From assembly GCA_017525235.1 (NCBI GenBank), contig JAFXTC010000060.1, positions 1-64,000 on the forward strand: DNA of 64,000 nt. Direction: 5' to 3'. Of this stretch, positions 42,085 through 51,037 are shown piece by piece. The notes beneath the pieces were generated by a model. It saw only the letters and a program-made list of their open reading frames with translations, searched no databases and was not told where the DNA came from. Each line of letters starts with the position of its first letter. The stretch's first letter is position 1. The translations under genes were made by a program, and so were the position numbers. This stretch comes from Bacteroidaceae bacterium. Lineage in GTDB: Bacteria > Bacteroidota > Bacteroidia > Bacteroidales > Bacteroidaceae.

Positions 42085-43830
42085 ATGAATAAAAAAACAG
42101 ATAAATCAAATTCCTCTCCTCGGGGAGTCCAGGAAGGGGTTCTTATATCTGGTGCAGAGGCTATGATGCGTAGTCTGGAGAATCAGGGAGTGGATGTACT
42201 CTTTGGTTATCCTGGCGGTGCCATTATGCCTACGTATGATGCACTTTATGATCATAAAGAAAAGTTACATCATATCCTGGTTCGTCACGAACAGGCTGCC
42301 GTACATGCTGCTCAGGGCTATGCCCGCGTGAGTGGCAAGGTTGGGTGTGCCATAGTTACCAGCGGTCCTGGTGCTATGAATACCATTACGGGTGTGGCAG
42401 ATGCCTTGATGGACTCTACACCTCTGGTGGTTATCTGCGGACAGGTGGGTGCTGCCATGTTGGGAACAGATGCTTTTCAGGAGGTGGACGTAGTAGGCGT
42501 AACACAGCCTATCACCAAGTGGAACTATCAGATTCGTCGTGCTGAAGATATTGCATGGGCTGTGGCCCGCGCTTTCTTTATTGCCAGCAGTGGTCGTCCT
42601 GGTCCTGTGGTATTGGACTTTACCAAGAATGCCCAGACGGCTATGATAGAATATCAGCCTCAGACCATCGACTTTATCCGCAGTTATAACCCTAATCCTC
42701 AGCCCGCAGAAGGTTCCATAGAGAAGGCTGCTCAGATGATAAACGAGAGTGTGAAGCCTTTTATGCTGGTGGGGCAGGGCGTGGAACTGGCTGGGGCCAA
42801 CAAGGAAGTGCTGGCATTGTGCGAGAAAGCTCAGATTCCATTCGGAACGACTTTCCTGGGTCTATCGGCAGCACCCTCAGACCATCCGCTGAATATGGGG
42901 CGTTTGGGTATGCACGGTAATTTGGCTCCCAATGTAATGACCAATCAATGCGATTTGCTGATTGCTGTTGGTATGCGTTTCGACGACCGTGTGACTGGCA
43001 ATCTAAAGAACTATGCCAAGCAGGCTAAAATTATCCATTTGGAGATTGATCCCAGTGAGTTGAACAAGAATGTGAAAGTTGACTTGCCCGTCTTGGGTGA
43101 CTGCAAGCAGACCTTGGCTGCCATAACAAAGCTGGTGGATAAAACAACGCATAAATCGTGGATTGACGGATTCAAACCATACGATGAGAAAGAATATAAT
43201 AAGGTAATAAAACCAGCTTTGCATCCCTCTGAAGGTCCATTGCTGATGGGCGAGATAGTACGCAAGGTAAGCGACGCGGCCAACAGCGAGGCTATCCTTG
43301 TTACCGATGTAGGACAAAACCAGATGTTTGGATGCCGTTATTTCAGATTCACGAAGCCCCGTTCTGTAGTAACAAGTGGTGGTTGCGGAACCATGGGATT
43401 TGGTATTCCTGCAGCAATAGGTGCCACCTTTGGTGCTCCCGAAAGAACGGTTTGTCTGTTCTGTGGCGATGGAGGTTTCCAGATGACCATCCAGGAGTTG
43501 GGAACTATTATGGAGCAATGTTGCCCAGTTAAGATGATTCTGCTGAACAACAACTATTTGGGAAATGTCCGTCAGTGGCAGTATATGTTCTTTAACAAAC
43601 GCTATTCCTTTACCCCCATGCTGAATCCTGATTACGAGAAGATTGCTGCTGGTTATGGTATTCCCTGCAAGACGGTTATCGACAGAAAAGACCTGGATGC
43701 AGCTATCAGTGAGATGTTGAATACAGATGGCCCGTACATCCTGCAGTGTGCCGTAAAGGAGGAGGACAATGTGCTGCCTATGACACCTCCTGGAGGTAAT
43801 GTGGACGAAATGTTGTTGGAAGTTAAGTAA
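42085..43830 (+). CDS. ilvB: Acetolactate synthase, large catalytic subunit
   Basis: ThDP/FAD enzyme making acetolactate or acetohydroxybutyrate. VRHEQAAVHAAQGYARVSG contains the catalytic Glu. VTSGPGAMNTITGVADALMD follows, and GDGGFQMTIQELGT with LNNNYLGNVRQWQ forms the ThDP/Mg motif. The N-terminal 20 residues (SNSSPRGVQEG) form a short hydrophilic lead. 581 residues. The next gene starts 6 bases after the stop. Confidence 0.96.
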   Translation: MNKKTDKSNSSPRGVQEGVLISGAEAMMRSLENQGVDVLFGYPGGAIMPTYDALYDHKEKLHHILVRHEQAAVHAAQGYARVSGKVGCAIVTSGPGAMNTITGVADALMDSTPLVVICGQVGAAMLGTDAFQEVDVVGVTQPITKWNYQIRRAEDIAWAVARAFFIASSGRPGPVVLDFTKNAQTAMIEYQPQTIDFIRSYNPNPQPAEGSIEKAAQMINESVKPFMLVGQGVELAGANKEVLALCEKAQIPFGTTFLGLSAAPSDHPLNMGRLGMHGNLAPNVMTNQCDLLIAVGMRFDDRVTGNLKNYAKQAKIIHLEIDPSELNKNVKVDLPVLGDCKQTLAAITKLVDKTTHKSWIDGFKPYDEKEYNKVIKPALHPSEGPLLMGEIVRKVSDAANSEAILVTDVGQNQMFGCRYFRFTKPRSVVTSGGCGTMGFGIPAAIGATFGAPERTVCLFCGDGGFQMTIQELGTIMEQCCPVKMILLNNNYLGNVRQWQYMFFNKRYSFTPMLNPDYEKIAAGYGIPCKTVIDRKDLDAAISEMLNTDGPYILQCAVKEEDNVLPMTPPGGNVDEMLLEVK

Positions 43831-43836
43831 GAAGAC

Positions 43837-44658
43837 ATGGAAGAGAAAAAGAAATATGGAGCTGCTGAGTGTGGCGACTGCAACACATGTGGAAAGTGTG
43901 ATGAAACGAATGTAGCAGAATCTTTTGATGCTGCAGTCAGGGCAGCAGCCTCTATCGACCGCGATTCATACGAGAAGAATCTGGCTCGTCAGCGCCATGC
44001 TACGCTGGCTGACGACGTGAAGAGCGACGGACAGTATGAGACATTCTCGAGAAATGCCGTAGCGCGCAGATCGACAGCAGGCAAGGAGGGCTCTTTGCTT
44101 AACCACAAGGGGCTTACCCTTTATACGCTGATTATATATTCAGAGAACTATGCCGGTGTGCTGAATCAGATTACAGCTGTCTTTACACGCCGCCAGGTGA
44201 ACATAGAATCTCTGAACGTATGCTCGTCAAGCACCCCGGGTGTTCACAAATACACCATTACTTGTTTCTGTAAGCAGGAGATGGCCGAGATGCTGTGCAA
44301 GCAGATTGAAAAGAAGATTGACGTCTTGCAGGCTAACTGCTTCCTGGATGATGAGATCTTCATCTTGGAGACCTCGTTGCTGAAGCTCTCTACTCCCATC
44401 GTATTGGCTAACCCCGAGATTTCACGCATCGTACGTAGGTTTGATGCCCGAATCGTAGAGGTTAATCCTACCTACACTACCGTAGAGAAAACGGGTGTGA
44501 CAAGTGATGTGCTGGAGCACTTCAAATGTCTGGACGATCTGGGTTGTGTGCTTCAGTTCGTTCGCTCGGGACGAATCGCTATTACAAAGTCGTGCATAGA
44601 ACGTCTTGACCAGTATATTGCCAAGCGTGAGGAAGATCAGAATAATGGACTGTATTGA
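43837..44658 (+). CDS. ilvN: Acetolactate synthase small regulatory subunit with Cys-rich N-terminal extension
   Basis: Regulatory subunit giving valine feedback control. The ACT domain begins about residue 94 (LYTLIIYSENYAGVLNQITAVFTRRQVNIESLN, adjoining motifs), followed by the ALS C-terminal domain. 273 residues against about 160-190 for most IlvN. The extra ~90 residues begin with C12-x2-C15-x2-C18-x2-C21 (CGDCNTCGKC), a pattern suited to metal or Fe-S binding. No alternative Met lies between residue 1 and the ACT domain, and the ATG is 6 bases from the ilvB stop, supporting this start. The stop overlaps the thioesterase start by 14 bases. Confidence 0.9.
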   Translation: MEEKKKYGAAECGDCNTCGKCDETNVAESFDAAVRAAASIDRDSYEKNLARQRHATLADDVKSDGQYETFSRNAVARRSTAGKEGSLLNHKGLTLYTLIIYSENYAGVLNQITAVFTRRQVNIESLNVCSSSTPGVHKYTITCFCKQEMAEMLCKQIEKKIDVLQANCFLDDEIFILETSLLKLSTPIVLANPEISRIVRRFDARIVEVNPTYTTVEKTGVTSDVLEHFKCLDDLGCVLQFVRSGRIAITKSCIERLDQYIAKREEDQNNGLY

Positions 44659-45388
44659 TACTCACCCCTTCTACGTTGAGCCCTTCCATGTAGATTTCAC
44701 AGGACGTATCTTCATGGGTATCTTAGGGAACCACCTCCTGAATGCTGCGGGAAACCACAGTCAGAAGAGAGGGTGGGGCATAGGAGCACTCAACGAGCAT
44801 CATTATACCTGGGTGCTGAGCCGACTGAGCATAGAGATGGAGGAGCTGCCTCGCCAGTATGAGCATGTAGAAGTGAAGACATGGGTGGAGAGTGTTATGA
44901 AGCTCTTTACCAATCGTAACTTCGCCATCCTCAGACCTGACGGTACAGCATACGGATATGCCCGCAGCGTATGGGCAATGATTGATATGGAAACGCGCAA
45001 GCCTTGCGACTTGCTGAATCTCTATGATGGTGACATCCTGAACTATGTGGTGAAGCCCGAAGAGAATGTATGTCCAATAGCCGGACACGGACGTTTCCGT
45101 TTTAAGGATGCAAAGCTCGTTCGTACGATAGACACGTATTACAGCGACGTGGACATAAACGGACACATAAACAGCATTAAGTATATAGAGCATATCTTGG
45201 ACCTGTTTCCGCGTGAGAAATATGAGCAACAGCATATTCGAAGGTTCGAGATTGCCTACAAGACAGAATCTTATATGGGAGACCGTCTGAGCTTCTACAC
45301 ACAACCTGTTGATGAGAATGAAACAGATGTTGAGGTTCGTAAGAACGAAAGCGAAGTGGTCTGTCAGGCAAAAATATGTTTTAGATAG
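44645..45388 (+). CDS. Acyl-ACP thioesterase (FatA-like double hot-dog)
   Basis: Releases free fatty acid from acyl-ACP. DVDINGHINSIKYIEHILDL is the Asn-x-His segment of the C-terminal hot-dog of plant and bacterial acyl-ACP thioesterases; LNEHHYTWVLSRLSIEMEEL is typical of the first. The ATG at 44645 overlaps ilvN by 14 bases; an upstream ATG at 44606 would overlap by 53. 247 residues. Its place between ilvN and ilvC links branched 2-keto-acid supply with fatty-acid release, which suits organisms with iso/anteiso membrane lipids; that link is inference. Confidence 0.87.
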   Translation: MDCIDTHPFYVEPFHVDFTGRIFMGILGNHLLNAAGNHSQKRGWGIGALNEHHYTWVLSRLSIEMEELPRQYEHVEVKTWVESVMKLFTNRNFAILRPDGTAYGYARSVWAMIDMETRKPCDLLNLYDGDILNYVVKPEENVCPIAGHGRFRFKDAKLVRTIDTYYSDVDINGHINSIKYIEHILDLFPREKYEQQHIRRFEIAYKTESYMGDRLSFYTQPVDENETDVEVRKNESEVVCQAKICFR

Positions 45389-45423
45389 TTTTCAATAATT
45401 ATAATCCACAAAAAAAACAAACA

Positions 45424-46467
45424 ATGGCAAAAATGAATTTTGGCGGCGTTATTGAGGAAGTAATGACCCGCGAAGAGTTTCCTTTGGAGAAAGCTCGTGA
45501 GATTTTGAAGGATGAGACCATCGCTGTTATCGGTTATGGTGTACAGGGTCCCGGTCAGGCTTGTAACCTGCGTGACAACGGTTTCAACGTTATCGTTGGC
45601 CAGCGTCAGGGTAAGACCTTTGAGAAGGCTGTTGCTGACGGATGGGTACCAGGTGAGACCTTGTTCTCTATCGAAGAGGCAGCTACCAAGGGTACTATTG
45701 TAATGTGTCTGCTCTCTGATGCAGCTGTTATGAGTGTATGGCCTACACTGAAGAGCTGTCTGCAGCCAGGAAATGCCCTTTACTTCTCTCATGGCTTCGC
45801 TATCACTTGGAACGACCGCACAGGTTGTGTTCCCCAGAAGGATATCGACGTTATCATGGTTGCTCCTAAGGGTTCTGGTACTTCTCTTCGTACCATGTTC
45901 CTCGAGGGTCGTGGCTTGAACAGTTCATACGCTGTTTACCAGGATGCAACAGGTAAGGCATTGGAGCGTACTTTGGCTTTGGGTATCGGTATCGGTTCCG
46001 GTTATCTGTTCGAGACAACTTTCCAGCGTGAAGCTACCAGCGACCTGACAGGTGAGCGCGGTTCTCTGATGGGTGCCATTCAGGGTCTGCTCCTGGCTCA
46101 GTACGAGGTATTGCGTGAGAATGGACACACTCCCTCTGAGGCTTTCAACGAGACCGTTGAGGAGCTTACTCAGTCTCTGATGCCTCTGTTCGCTCAGAAG
46201 GGTATGGACTGGATGTATGCAAACTGCTCTACAACAGCACAGCGTGGTGCTCTTGACTGGATGGGTCCCTTCCACGATGCTATCAAGCCTGTAGTTGAGA
46301 AGCTTTATGCATCTGTTAAGTGCGGTCATGAAGCTCAGATCTCTATCGATGCTAACTCTAAGCCCGACTATCGTGTAGGTTTGGAGAAGGAACTGGCAGC
46401 ACTTCGCGATAGCGAGATGTGGCGTACAGCTGAGGTTGTTCGTAAGCTTCGTCCTGAGAATAACTAA
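45424..46467 (+). CDS. ilvC: Ketol-acid reductoisomerase
   Basis: NAD(P)H- and Mg-dependent isomeroreductase of the Ile/Val pathway. The Rossmann motif VIGYGVQGPGQACNLRDNG is at about residue 36 and the cofactor-specificity loop is VGQRQGKTFEKA. VAPKGSGTSLR and DLTGERGSLMGAIQG carry metal and active-site residues. 347 residues. Codon use is more biased than its neighbours (frequent GTT, GCT, CTG, ACC), as expected for a highly expressed gene. A terminator follows, closing the block. Confidence 0.97.
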   Translation: MAKMNFGGVIEEVMTREEFPLEKAREILKDETIAVIGYGVQGPGQACNLRDNGFNVIVGQRQGKTFEKAVADGWVPGETLFSIEEAATKGTIVMCLLSDAAVMSVWPTLKSCLQPGNALYFSHGFAITWNDRTGCVPQKDIDVIMVAPKGSGTSLRTMFLEGRGLNSSYAVYQDATGKALERTLALGIGIGSGYLFETTFQREATSDLTGERGSLMGAIQGLLLAQYEVLRENGHTPSEAFNETVEELTQSLMPLFAQKGMDWMYANCSTTAQRGALDWMGPFHDAIKPVVEKLYASVKCGHEAQISIDANSKPDYRVGLEKELAALRDSEMWRTAEVVRKLRPENN

Positions 46468-46487
46468 TTCTCGGAATACATAATAGC

Positions 46488-46536
46488 AAAAGGTAGGAAG
46501 TCAGAATTCCAGAATCTGTACTTCTTACCTTTTCTC
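46488..46536 (+). terminator. Terminator of the ilv operon
   Basis: Long imperfect stem (46488-46500 with 46521-46533) followed by TTCTCTTTC. It begins 21 bases after the ilvC stop. Confidence 0.8.
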
Positions 46537-46578
46537 TTTCGTCGGGTTTTAACATTACCTTTTATATAATATAATAAG

Positions 46579-47379
46579 ATGAAAAGGAAGTTGTTATTTT
46601 TACCTCTCATGGTCTTGTTGAGCATTGTATCTGCAATGGCTCAATATAACAGGGTGAATGATATTCCCTATACTACATCTGACGACCCTTATGCAAAGGA
46701 ACGTTGCAAACTGGATGTCTACTATCCTACAGAGATGAAGGATGTACCTGTAGTCGTTTGGTTTCATGGCGGTGGTATTGAAGGAGGAAACAAGCACATC
46801 GACAGGGAACTTATGGGAAGTGGCTATACTGTTGTTGCCGTAAATTACCGTTTGCTCCCTAAAGCCAAGATAGATGATATACTTGACGATGCTGCTGCCG
46901 CTGTTGCGTGGGCCTTCAAGAATGCGGAAAAGTATAACGGGAGTAGCAAGAAGATTGTCGTTACGGGCCATTCTGCAGGAGGATATCTGACAGATATGAT
47001 CGGTCTTGAAAAGAAGTGGTTGGCTAAGTATGGAATAGATGCAAATGACATTGCCGCTCTGGTTCCTTTCAGCGGACAGGCAATAACCCATTACAATGTA
47101 CGACGTGAGCAAGGCATAGGCCCTCTGCAGCCCACTATCGATCAGTATGCACCCCTTACCCATATCCGTAAGGACGCTGCACCGATGGTTATTATTTCGG
47201 GTGATAGAGAGCTGGAACTTTATGGACGTTATGAGGAACAGGCTTACTTCTGGCGTATGCTTAAGTTGGTTGGCCATCCCGACGTTACCCTTTACGAGAT
47301 GCAGGGTTTTGATCATGGCGCTATGTCTCATCCTGCTTATCATGTTCTTAAGCAGACTATCAAGCGTATCTGTAAATAA
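46579..47379 (+). CDS. Secreted alpha/beta hydrolase, carboxylesterase-like
   Basis: Signal peptide MKRKLLFLPLMVLLSIVSAMA. VVVWFHGGGIEGGNK is the HGGG oxyanion motif and VVTGHSAGGYLTDMIG holds the nucleophile Ser. GDRELELYGR and GFDHGAMSHPAY supply the likely Asp and His. 266 residues, like BD-FAE/acetyl-xylan-type bacterial esterases. TACCTTTT about 25 bases before the ATG is a near match to a -7 element. It lies between two terminators and so is transcribed alone. Confidence 0.87.
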   Translation: MKRKLLFLPLMVLLSIVSAMAQYNRVNDIPYTTSDDPYAKERCKLDVYYPTEMKDVPVVVWFHGGGIEGGNKHIDRELMGSGYTVVAVNYRLLPKAKIDDILDDAAAAVAWAFKNAEKYNGSSKKIVVTGHSAGGYLTDMIGLEKKWLAKYGIDANDIAALVPFSGQAITHYNVRREQGIGPLQPTIDQYAPLTHIRKDAAPMVIISGDRELELYGRYEEQAYFWRMLKLVGHPDVTLYEMQGFDHGAMSHPAYHVLKQTIKRICK

Positions 47380-47396
47380 GTAAAAGATACAAAAGA

Positions 47397-47437
47397 ATAG
47401 AGAGGGGCAACCAATTGGCTGCCCCTCTCTCTATTTT
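47397..47437. terminator. Bidirectional terminator between esterase and ppiD
   Basis: A perfect 11-bp GC-rich stem (47399-47409 with 47420-47430) is flanked by A and T runs on both sides. It serves the esterase (plus) and the ppiD-like gene (minus, stop at 47455). Confidence 0.9.
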
Positions 47438-47454
47438 AATTTGAATCTTACTGA

Positions 47455-49605
47455 TTAGTAGAACAAGTAGCGCTTGTCCTGAACGTCAGCCTTCAGGTAC
47501 AGTTCGTTTGTGAAAGCGCTGAGGGCACGCATGCTCATCTGAGCAGCTTGCTGCTTCTCCTGCTTTACATCGAATTTGCTGTCAGCCTTTTTCTGGTCAA
47601 GAACCTGATAAGCATAAACAGCACCGTTGCCCTTGATGCCGGCCTTGAAGTCACCCTTCTTGGCGGTGCTTACAGAACCGCTCAGAACGGGTTCGCTGTT
47701 ACCAACCTTAGAGATAAAGGCATTGTTGGCAAAGTTAATGTGCTTAACGGTATCAGTAACAGCACCTTCTATCTTGGCTACATCGGCAATACTCTTGACT
47801 GCCTGCATCTTTTCTTGCAACTTGATAGCCTTCTTTTCCTTTTGAACTTCGCTGGTCAAGTATGTCTTAACTTGCTCGTCTTCCCAATCCATGTAACCTT
47901 TTTTGTGGATACCTGTGAGCATAACAACCAATAGATGGTCGTTGTCGCCACACTCATAAAGTGGAGAAACATCACCTACCTTTGTGTCCTCGTCGAAAAT
48001 CCAACGAAGTGTCTCGCGGGTGCTGTGAACACCAGCTACGGTATGCTCTGTGCTACTAATGGTGCGATCCTGAACGGTATATCCAGCTTTTGATGCATTT
48101 GCTTCTATTTCCTCAGCCTTGGGGTTGCCTGCAAGGAAACTGCTGAAATCGTTAAATGCCTTGTTGTATGTATCTTTGCTAAAATCGATGGAACGCTTGA
48201 TAACAGCAACATCGTACTTGTTAATCATGTTGCGCTTGTCGGTAATCTGGGCAATGATAACACCTTGGCCGTCCAAAACAATTTTGTTGTTAGAACCTAC
48301 AGCAGCGGTAGAGAGGGTATTGATAAATTTGCGGTTGTTCTCGTCCAGCATCTGACCCTCGTACTGAGCACTTGTAATCCAAGTCTTTTCTGCGGGCTGG
48401 TTGTATTTCTTGGCGATTGAGTCAAAGTTCTCACCTGCAGCCAAGGCATTCATGATAGAATCTGCGGTTTTCTCCATTGATTCCATGTCCTTACCAACAG
48501 CAGCAATCTGACGAACTTCGATAGAGTCTGGACGGCTAACCTTCTCAATAAGACGTACAATGTTGATGGTGTTGTCGTGCTCGTGAACGAAAGGACCCAC
48601 CTGAGAACCAGCGGTCATGGAATCCAACAATTCTGCAACATCGTGAGGCAGAGTCTTGCTACTGATAGGCAGTGCGCTATAAGAAATTTGGCTTGCAGCC
48701 TCGCGAATGGTCTTTGCAGGGTCAGCACCTTCACTCAAAGCCTGAGCATAGCCTTCCATTTCCTTCTGCAATGCATCTTTGTCTGCTTGGCTTGCAACAA
48801 CAGCGATGTCAATGTATTTGAAATCGCGAGTTTCTTGGGTGGTGCGGAAGATTTCCTTCATCTCGTTATACTTAGCCTTCAAATCGGCATCCTCAACAGT
48901 GATGTCAGCATCCTTAATGCTAGTGTATGGAACGGCAGCCAATAGAATCTCGCTTTCATTGATGCGAGCTTCATAGTTAGCTTTAGCAGCAATAGGATTG
49001 CTAATAATAGTTCCTGAGAGCAGTGCCTGATACTTTTGTGCTAATGTCTGCTGACGGATGTTCTTCTCGATGAACTTCCAATAGTTGTACATCTGCATGT
49101 ACTGGTCCTTTACGTCTGAACTCATCTCGGCGCTGTTCAAAATTTCGTCTTTCTGACTTAGGAACTGCTTGAGTTGGTTAAAGTCAAAAGTTCCCTGTTG
49201 GCTACGGAATGGAGTCTGTGCCAAAATAGGGTTCTTACCTGCGCTAATGATGCTTTGTAATTCGGCATCAGTCACAGTTAGGCCAAGTTTTGCACATTCG
49301 TGCTCAATAATCTGCTGATTTACATAGGTCTGCCAAACCTGATCACGGATGGAAGACATTTGCTCGTCACTCAGGGTGTTAAGGCCATTGGTGAATTTAA
49401 TAACGTCTGTGTACTCGTCAACTAATGCATTGAAGTCCTGCACATTGACACTTTCGCCATATATCTTGCCAATTCTTTGGTGTTTCTCTGTCTGGGTATA
49501 TGAGAGAGAACGTACAAATTCTTCGGCAATGAAGGCGAACAGGGCGAGACCTACAATGCCAATGAGAATCTTACCCTTGTTGCGGATTTTTTGTAATGTT
49601 GCCAT
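47455..49605 (-). CDS. PpiD/SurA-like periplasmic peptidyl-prolyl isomerase, membrane-anchored
   Basis: Envelope folding factor. A short cytoplasmic start and one transmembrane helix (ILIGIVGLALFAFIAEEFV, about residues 13-31) are followed by a SurA_N-type helical chaperone region (GESVNVQDFNALVDEYTD, LTVDELQ-like). A parvulin-type region lies around residues 340-460 (SIEVRQIAAVGKDMESME, ENFDSIAKKYNQPAEKTW). 716 residues, typical of Bacteroidales PpiD-like proteins. Last gene of the coaX-lptC cluster, but with its own -7 element at 49651-49658. Confidence 0.9.
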   Translation of the reverse strand: MATLQKIRNKGKILIGIVGLALFAFIAEEFVRSLSYTQTEKHQRIGKIYGESVNVQDFNALVDEYTDVIKFTNGLNTLSDEQMSSIRDQVWQTYVNQQIIEHECAKLGLTVTDAELQSIISAGKNPILAQTPFRSQQGTFDFNQLKQFLSQKDEILNSAEMSSDVKDQYMQMYNYWKFIEKNIRQQTLAQKYQALLSGTIISNPIAAKANYEARINESEILLAAVPYTSIKDADITVEDADLKAKYNEMKEIFRTTQETRDFKYIDIAVVASQADKDALQKEMEGYAQALSEGADPAKTIREAASQISYSALPISSKTLPHDVAELLDSMTAGSQVGPFVHEHDNTINIVRLIEKVSRPDSIEVRQIAAVGKDMESMEKTADSIMNALAAGENFDSIAKKYNQPAEKTWITSAQYEGQMLDENNRKFINTLSTAAVGSNNKIVLDGQGVIIAQITDKRNMINKYDVAVIKRSIDFSKDTYNKAFNDFSSFLAGNPKAEEIEANASKAGYTVQDRTISSTEHTVAGVHSTRETLRWIFDEDTKVGDVSPLYECGDNDHLLVVMLTGIHKKGYMDWEDEQVKTYLTSEVQKEKKAIKLQEKMQAVKSIADVAKIEGAVTDTVKHINFANNAFISKVGNSEPVLSGSVSTAKKGDFKAGIKGNGAVYAYQVLDQKKADSKFDVKQEKQQAAQMSMRALSAFTNELYLKADVQDKRYLFY

Positions 49606-49650
49606 TTGTTTTTGTTATTATTTTATTGTTGTTATTTCACATTTAGCGTA

Positions 49651-49658
49651 CAAAGGTA
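49651..49658 (-). promoter_or_regulatory. -7 element for the ppiD-like gene
   Basis: TACCTTTG on the minus strand, 45 bases before the ATG at 49605. Confidence 0.6.
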
Positions 49659-49704
49659 TGAAAAAAAATCCATACCTATCTTATATATTAGGGAAAAAGT
49701 GTTG

Positions 49705-51006
49705 TTAATTGAGAACTTTCAGTCTGACAAGCTCAATCTTGGTGGTGGTGTTTTGCAAAATTTTGAACTCATATTGCCCAAATTTCACTACTTCGTTCAG
49801 CTTGGGGAAACTTTGATATTCATGTAAAATGAGTCCTCCGACAGTAAGGTATTCGTCACTTTCCGGCAAGTTTAGTTCCAATAATTCATTTGCTTTTGCT
49901 ATCTCTATTCGGGCAGAAAGCAAGTATTCATTATTTCCTAATTCACGGGCTACATAATTGGTGTTGTCATGTTCATCTTCAATTTCCCCAAAAATTTCTT
50001 CTACTAGATCCTCTAAAGTGACAATGCCGCTTGTGCCACCAAACTCGTCAACAATCACGGCAATGGATTTCTTTTGTGCAGTAAACATACTCAACAGTTT
50101 CTGTGCATTCATGGTTTCTGGTACAATGGGGATTTCCTTGATGCTTTTCCTCCAATCGTCATCTTCTTTCAATCGAAACATTTCTGCTGTATGAATGTAG
50201 CCTGTGATATTGTCGATATCTCCTTTGTATACAATGATTTTCGAGTGCCCGCTTTCAATGAAATGTCCTCTCAGTATTCGCAGTTCTGTATCCTCGTCAA
50301 CGGCATCAATTTCAGTTCGTGGTACAATGCAATCGCGTACTTTGACATTACTGAATCCTAATGCATTTTGAAATATCTTTATTTCTTCTTCTATTTCTTT
50401 CTCGTCTTCAATGTTTTCCAAGTTGCTTTGGATAAGATAATCCAAATCTACTTTAGTAAAGGTCTTCTCCTTTTCTGCCTTTTTTACCTTCTGCCCTACA
50501 ATTCTCAGCAATAGTTTGCTGATGCAGGAAGTAAACTTGCTGATAGGCCACAAGATGATGTAGAAGAAATATGCGGGAACGGCAAAAACGTTCATCATTC
50601 TGTTCGGGTTCAGTTTAAAAAGTGTTTTGGGTAGGAACTCGCCTGTCACCAATACAACCAATGTGCTTAAAATGGTTTGGGTAAGAAGGCAGAAAACCTC
50701 GTTTGGACAATCTCCGATAGCTTGGTGGATGCCTATGGGAATAAGAATGAATTTGTTGATGAGGCTAGCCATCAATATACCGTAAATAACCAGTGCTATG
50801 TTGTTTCCAACTAGTAGTGTGGAGATGAAGCTATTGGGGTGTTGGTAGAACGTGTCAATAAGATGCGAGGTGAAGTTTTTTTCTTCACGCTCCATTTCAA
50901 AACGTAGCTTGCTACTGGAAATAAAGGCAATCTCCATTCCTGAAAAGAAAGCAGAGAATAACAGCGAAATCAGGGTTTCTATGATGAGGGTACTATCTGT
51001 GTACAT
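49705..51006 (-). CDS. CNNM/CBS/CorC-HlyC membrane protein, GldE-like
   Basis: The N-terminal DUF21 (CNNM) domain has several helices (AFFSGMEIAFISSSKLR, LLVGNNIALVIYGILMASL, VTGEFLPKTLF). Two CBS domains follow (VRDCIVPRTEIDAVDE; IVDEFGGTSGIVTLEDLVEEIFG), then a C-terminal CorC/HlyC domain (YLTVGGLILHEYQSFP). 433 residues. Relatives act in Mg/Co homeostasis; the Bacteroidetes form next to lptC/ppiD is often annotated GldE, a gliding/type IX accessory. The exact role is unresolved. It lies 31 bases after lptC. Confidence 0.88.
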   Translation of the reverse strand: MYTDSTLIIETLISLLFSAFFSGMEIAFISSSKLRFEMEREEKNFTSHLIDTFYQHPNSFISTLLVGNNIALVIYGILMASLINKFILIPIGIHQAIGDCPNEVFCLLTQTILSTLVVLVTGEFLPKTLFKLNPNRMMNVFAVPAYFFYIILWPISKFTSCISKLLLRIVGQKVKKAEKEKTFTKVDLDYLIQSNLENIEDEKEIEEEIKIFQNALGFSNVKVRDCIVPRTEIDAVDEDTELRILRGHFIESGHSKIIVYKGDIDNITGYIHTAEMFRLKEDDDWRKSIKEIPIVPETMNAQKLLSMFTAQKKSIAVIVDEFGGTSGIVTLEDLVEEIFGEIEDEHDNTNYVARELGNNEYLLSARIEIAKANELLELNLPESDEYLTVGGLILHEYQSFPKLNEVVKFGQYEFKILQNTTTKIELVRLKVLN

Positions 51007-51037
51007 TATTATCTTGTATGTATCTGTTTTTGTGGTT

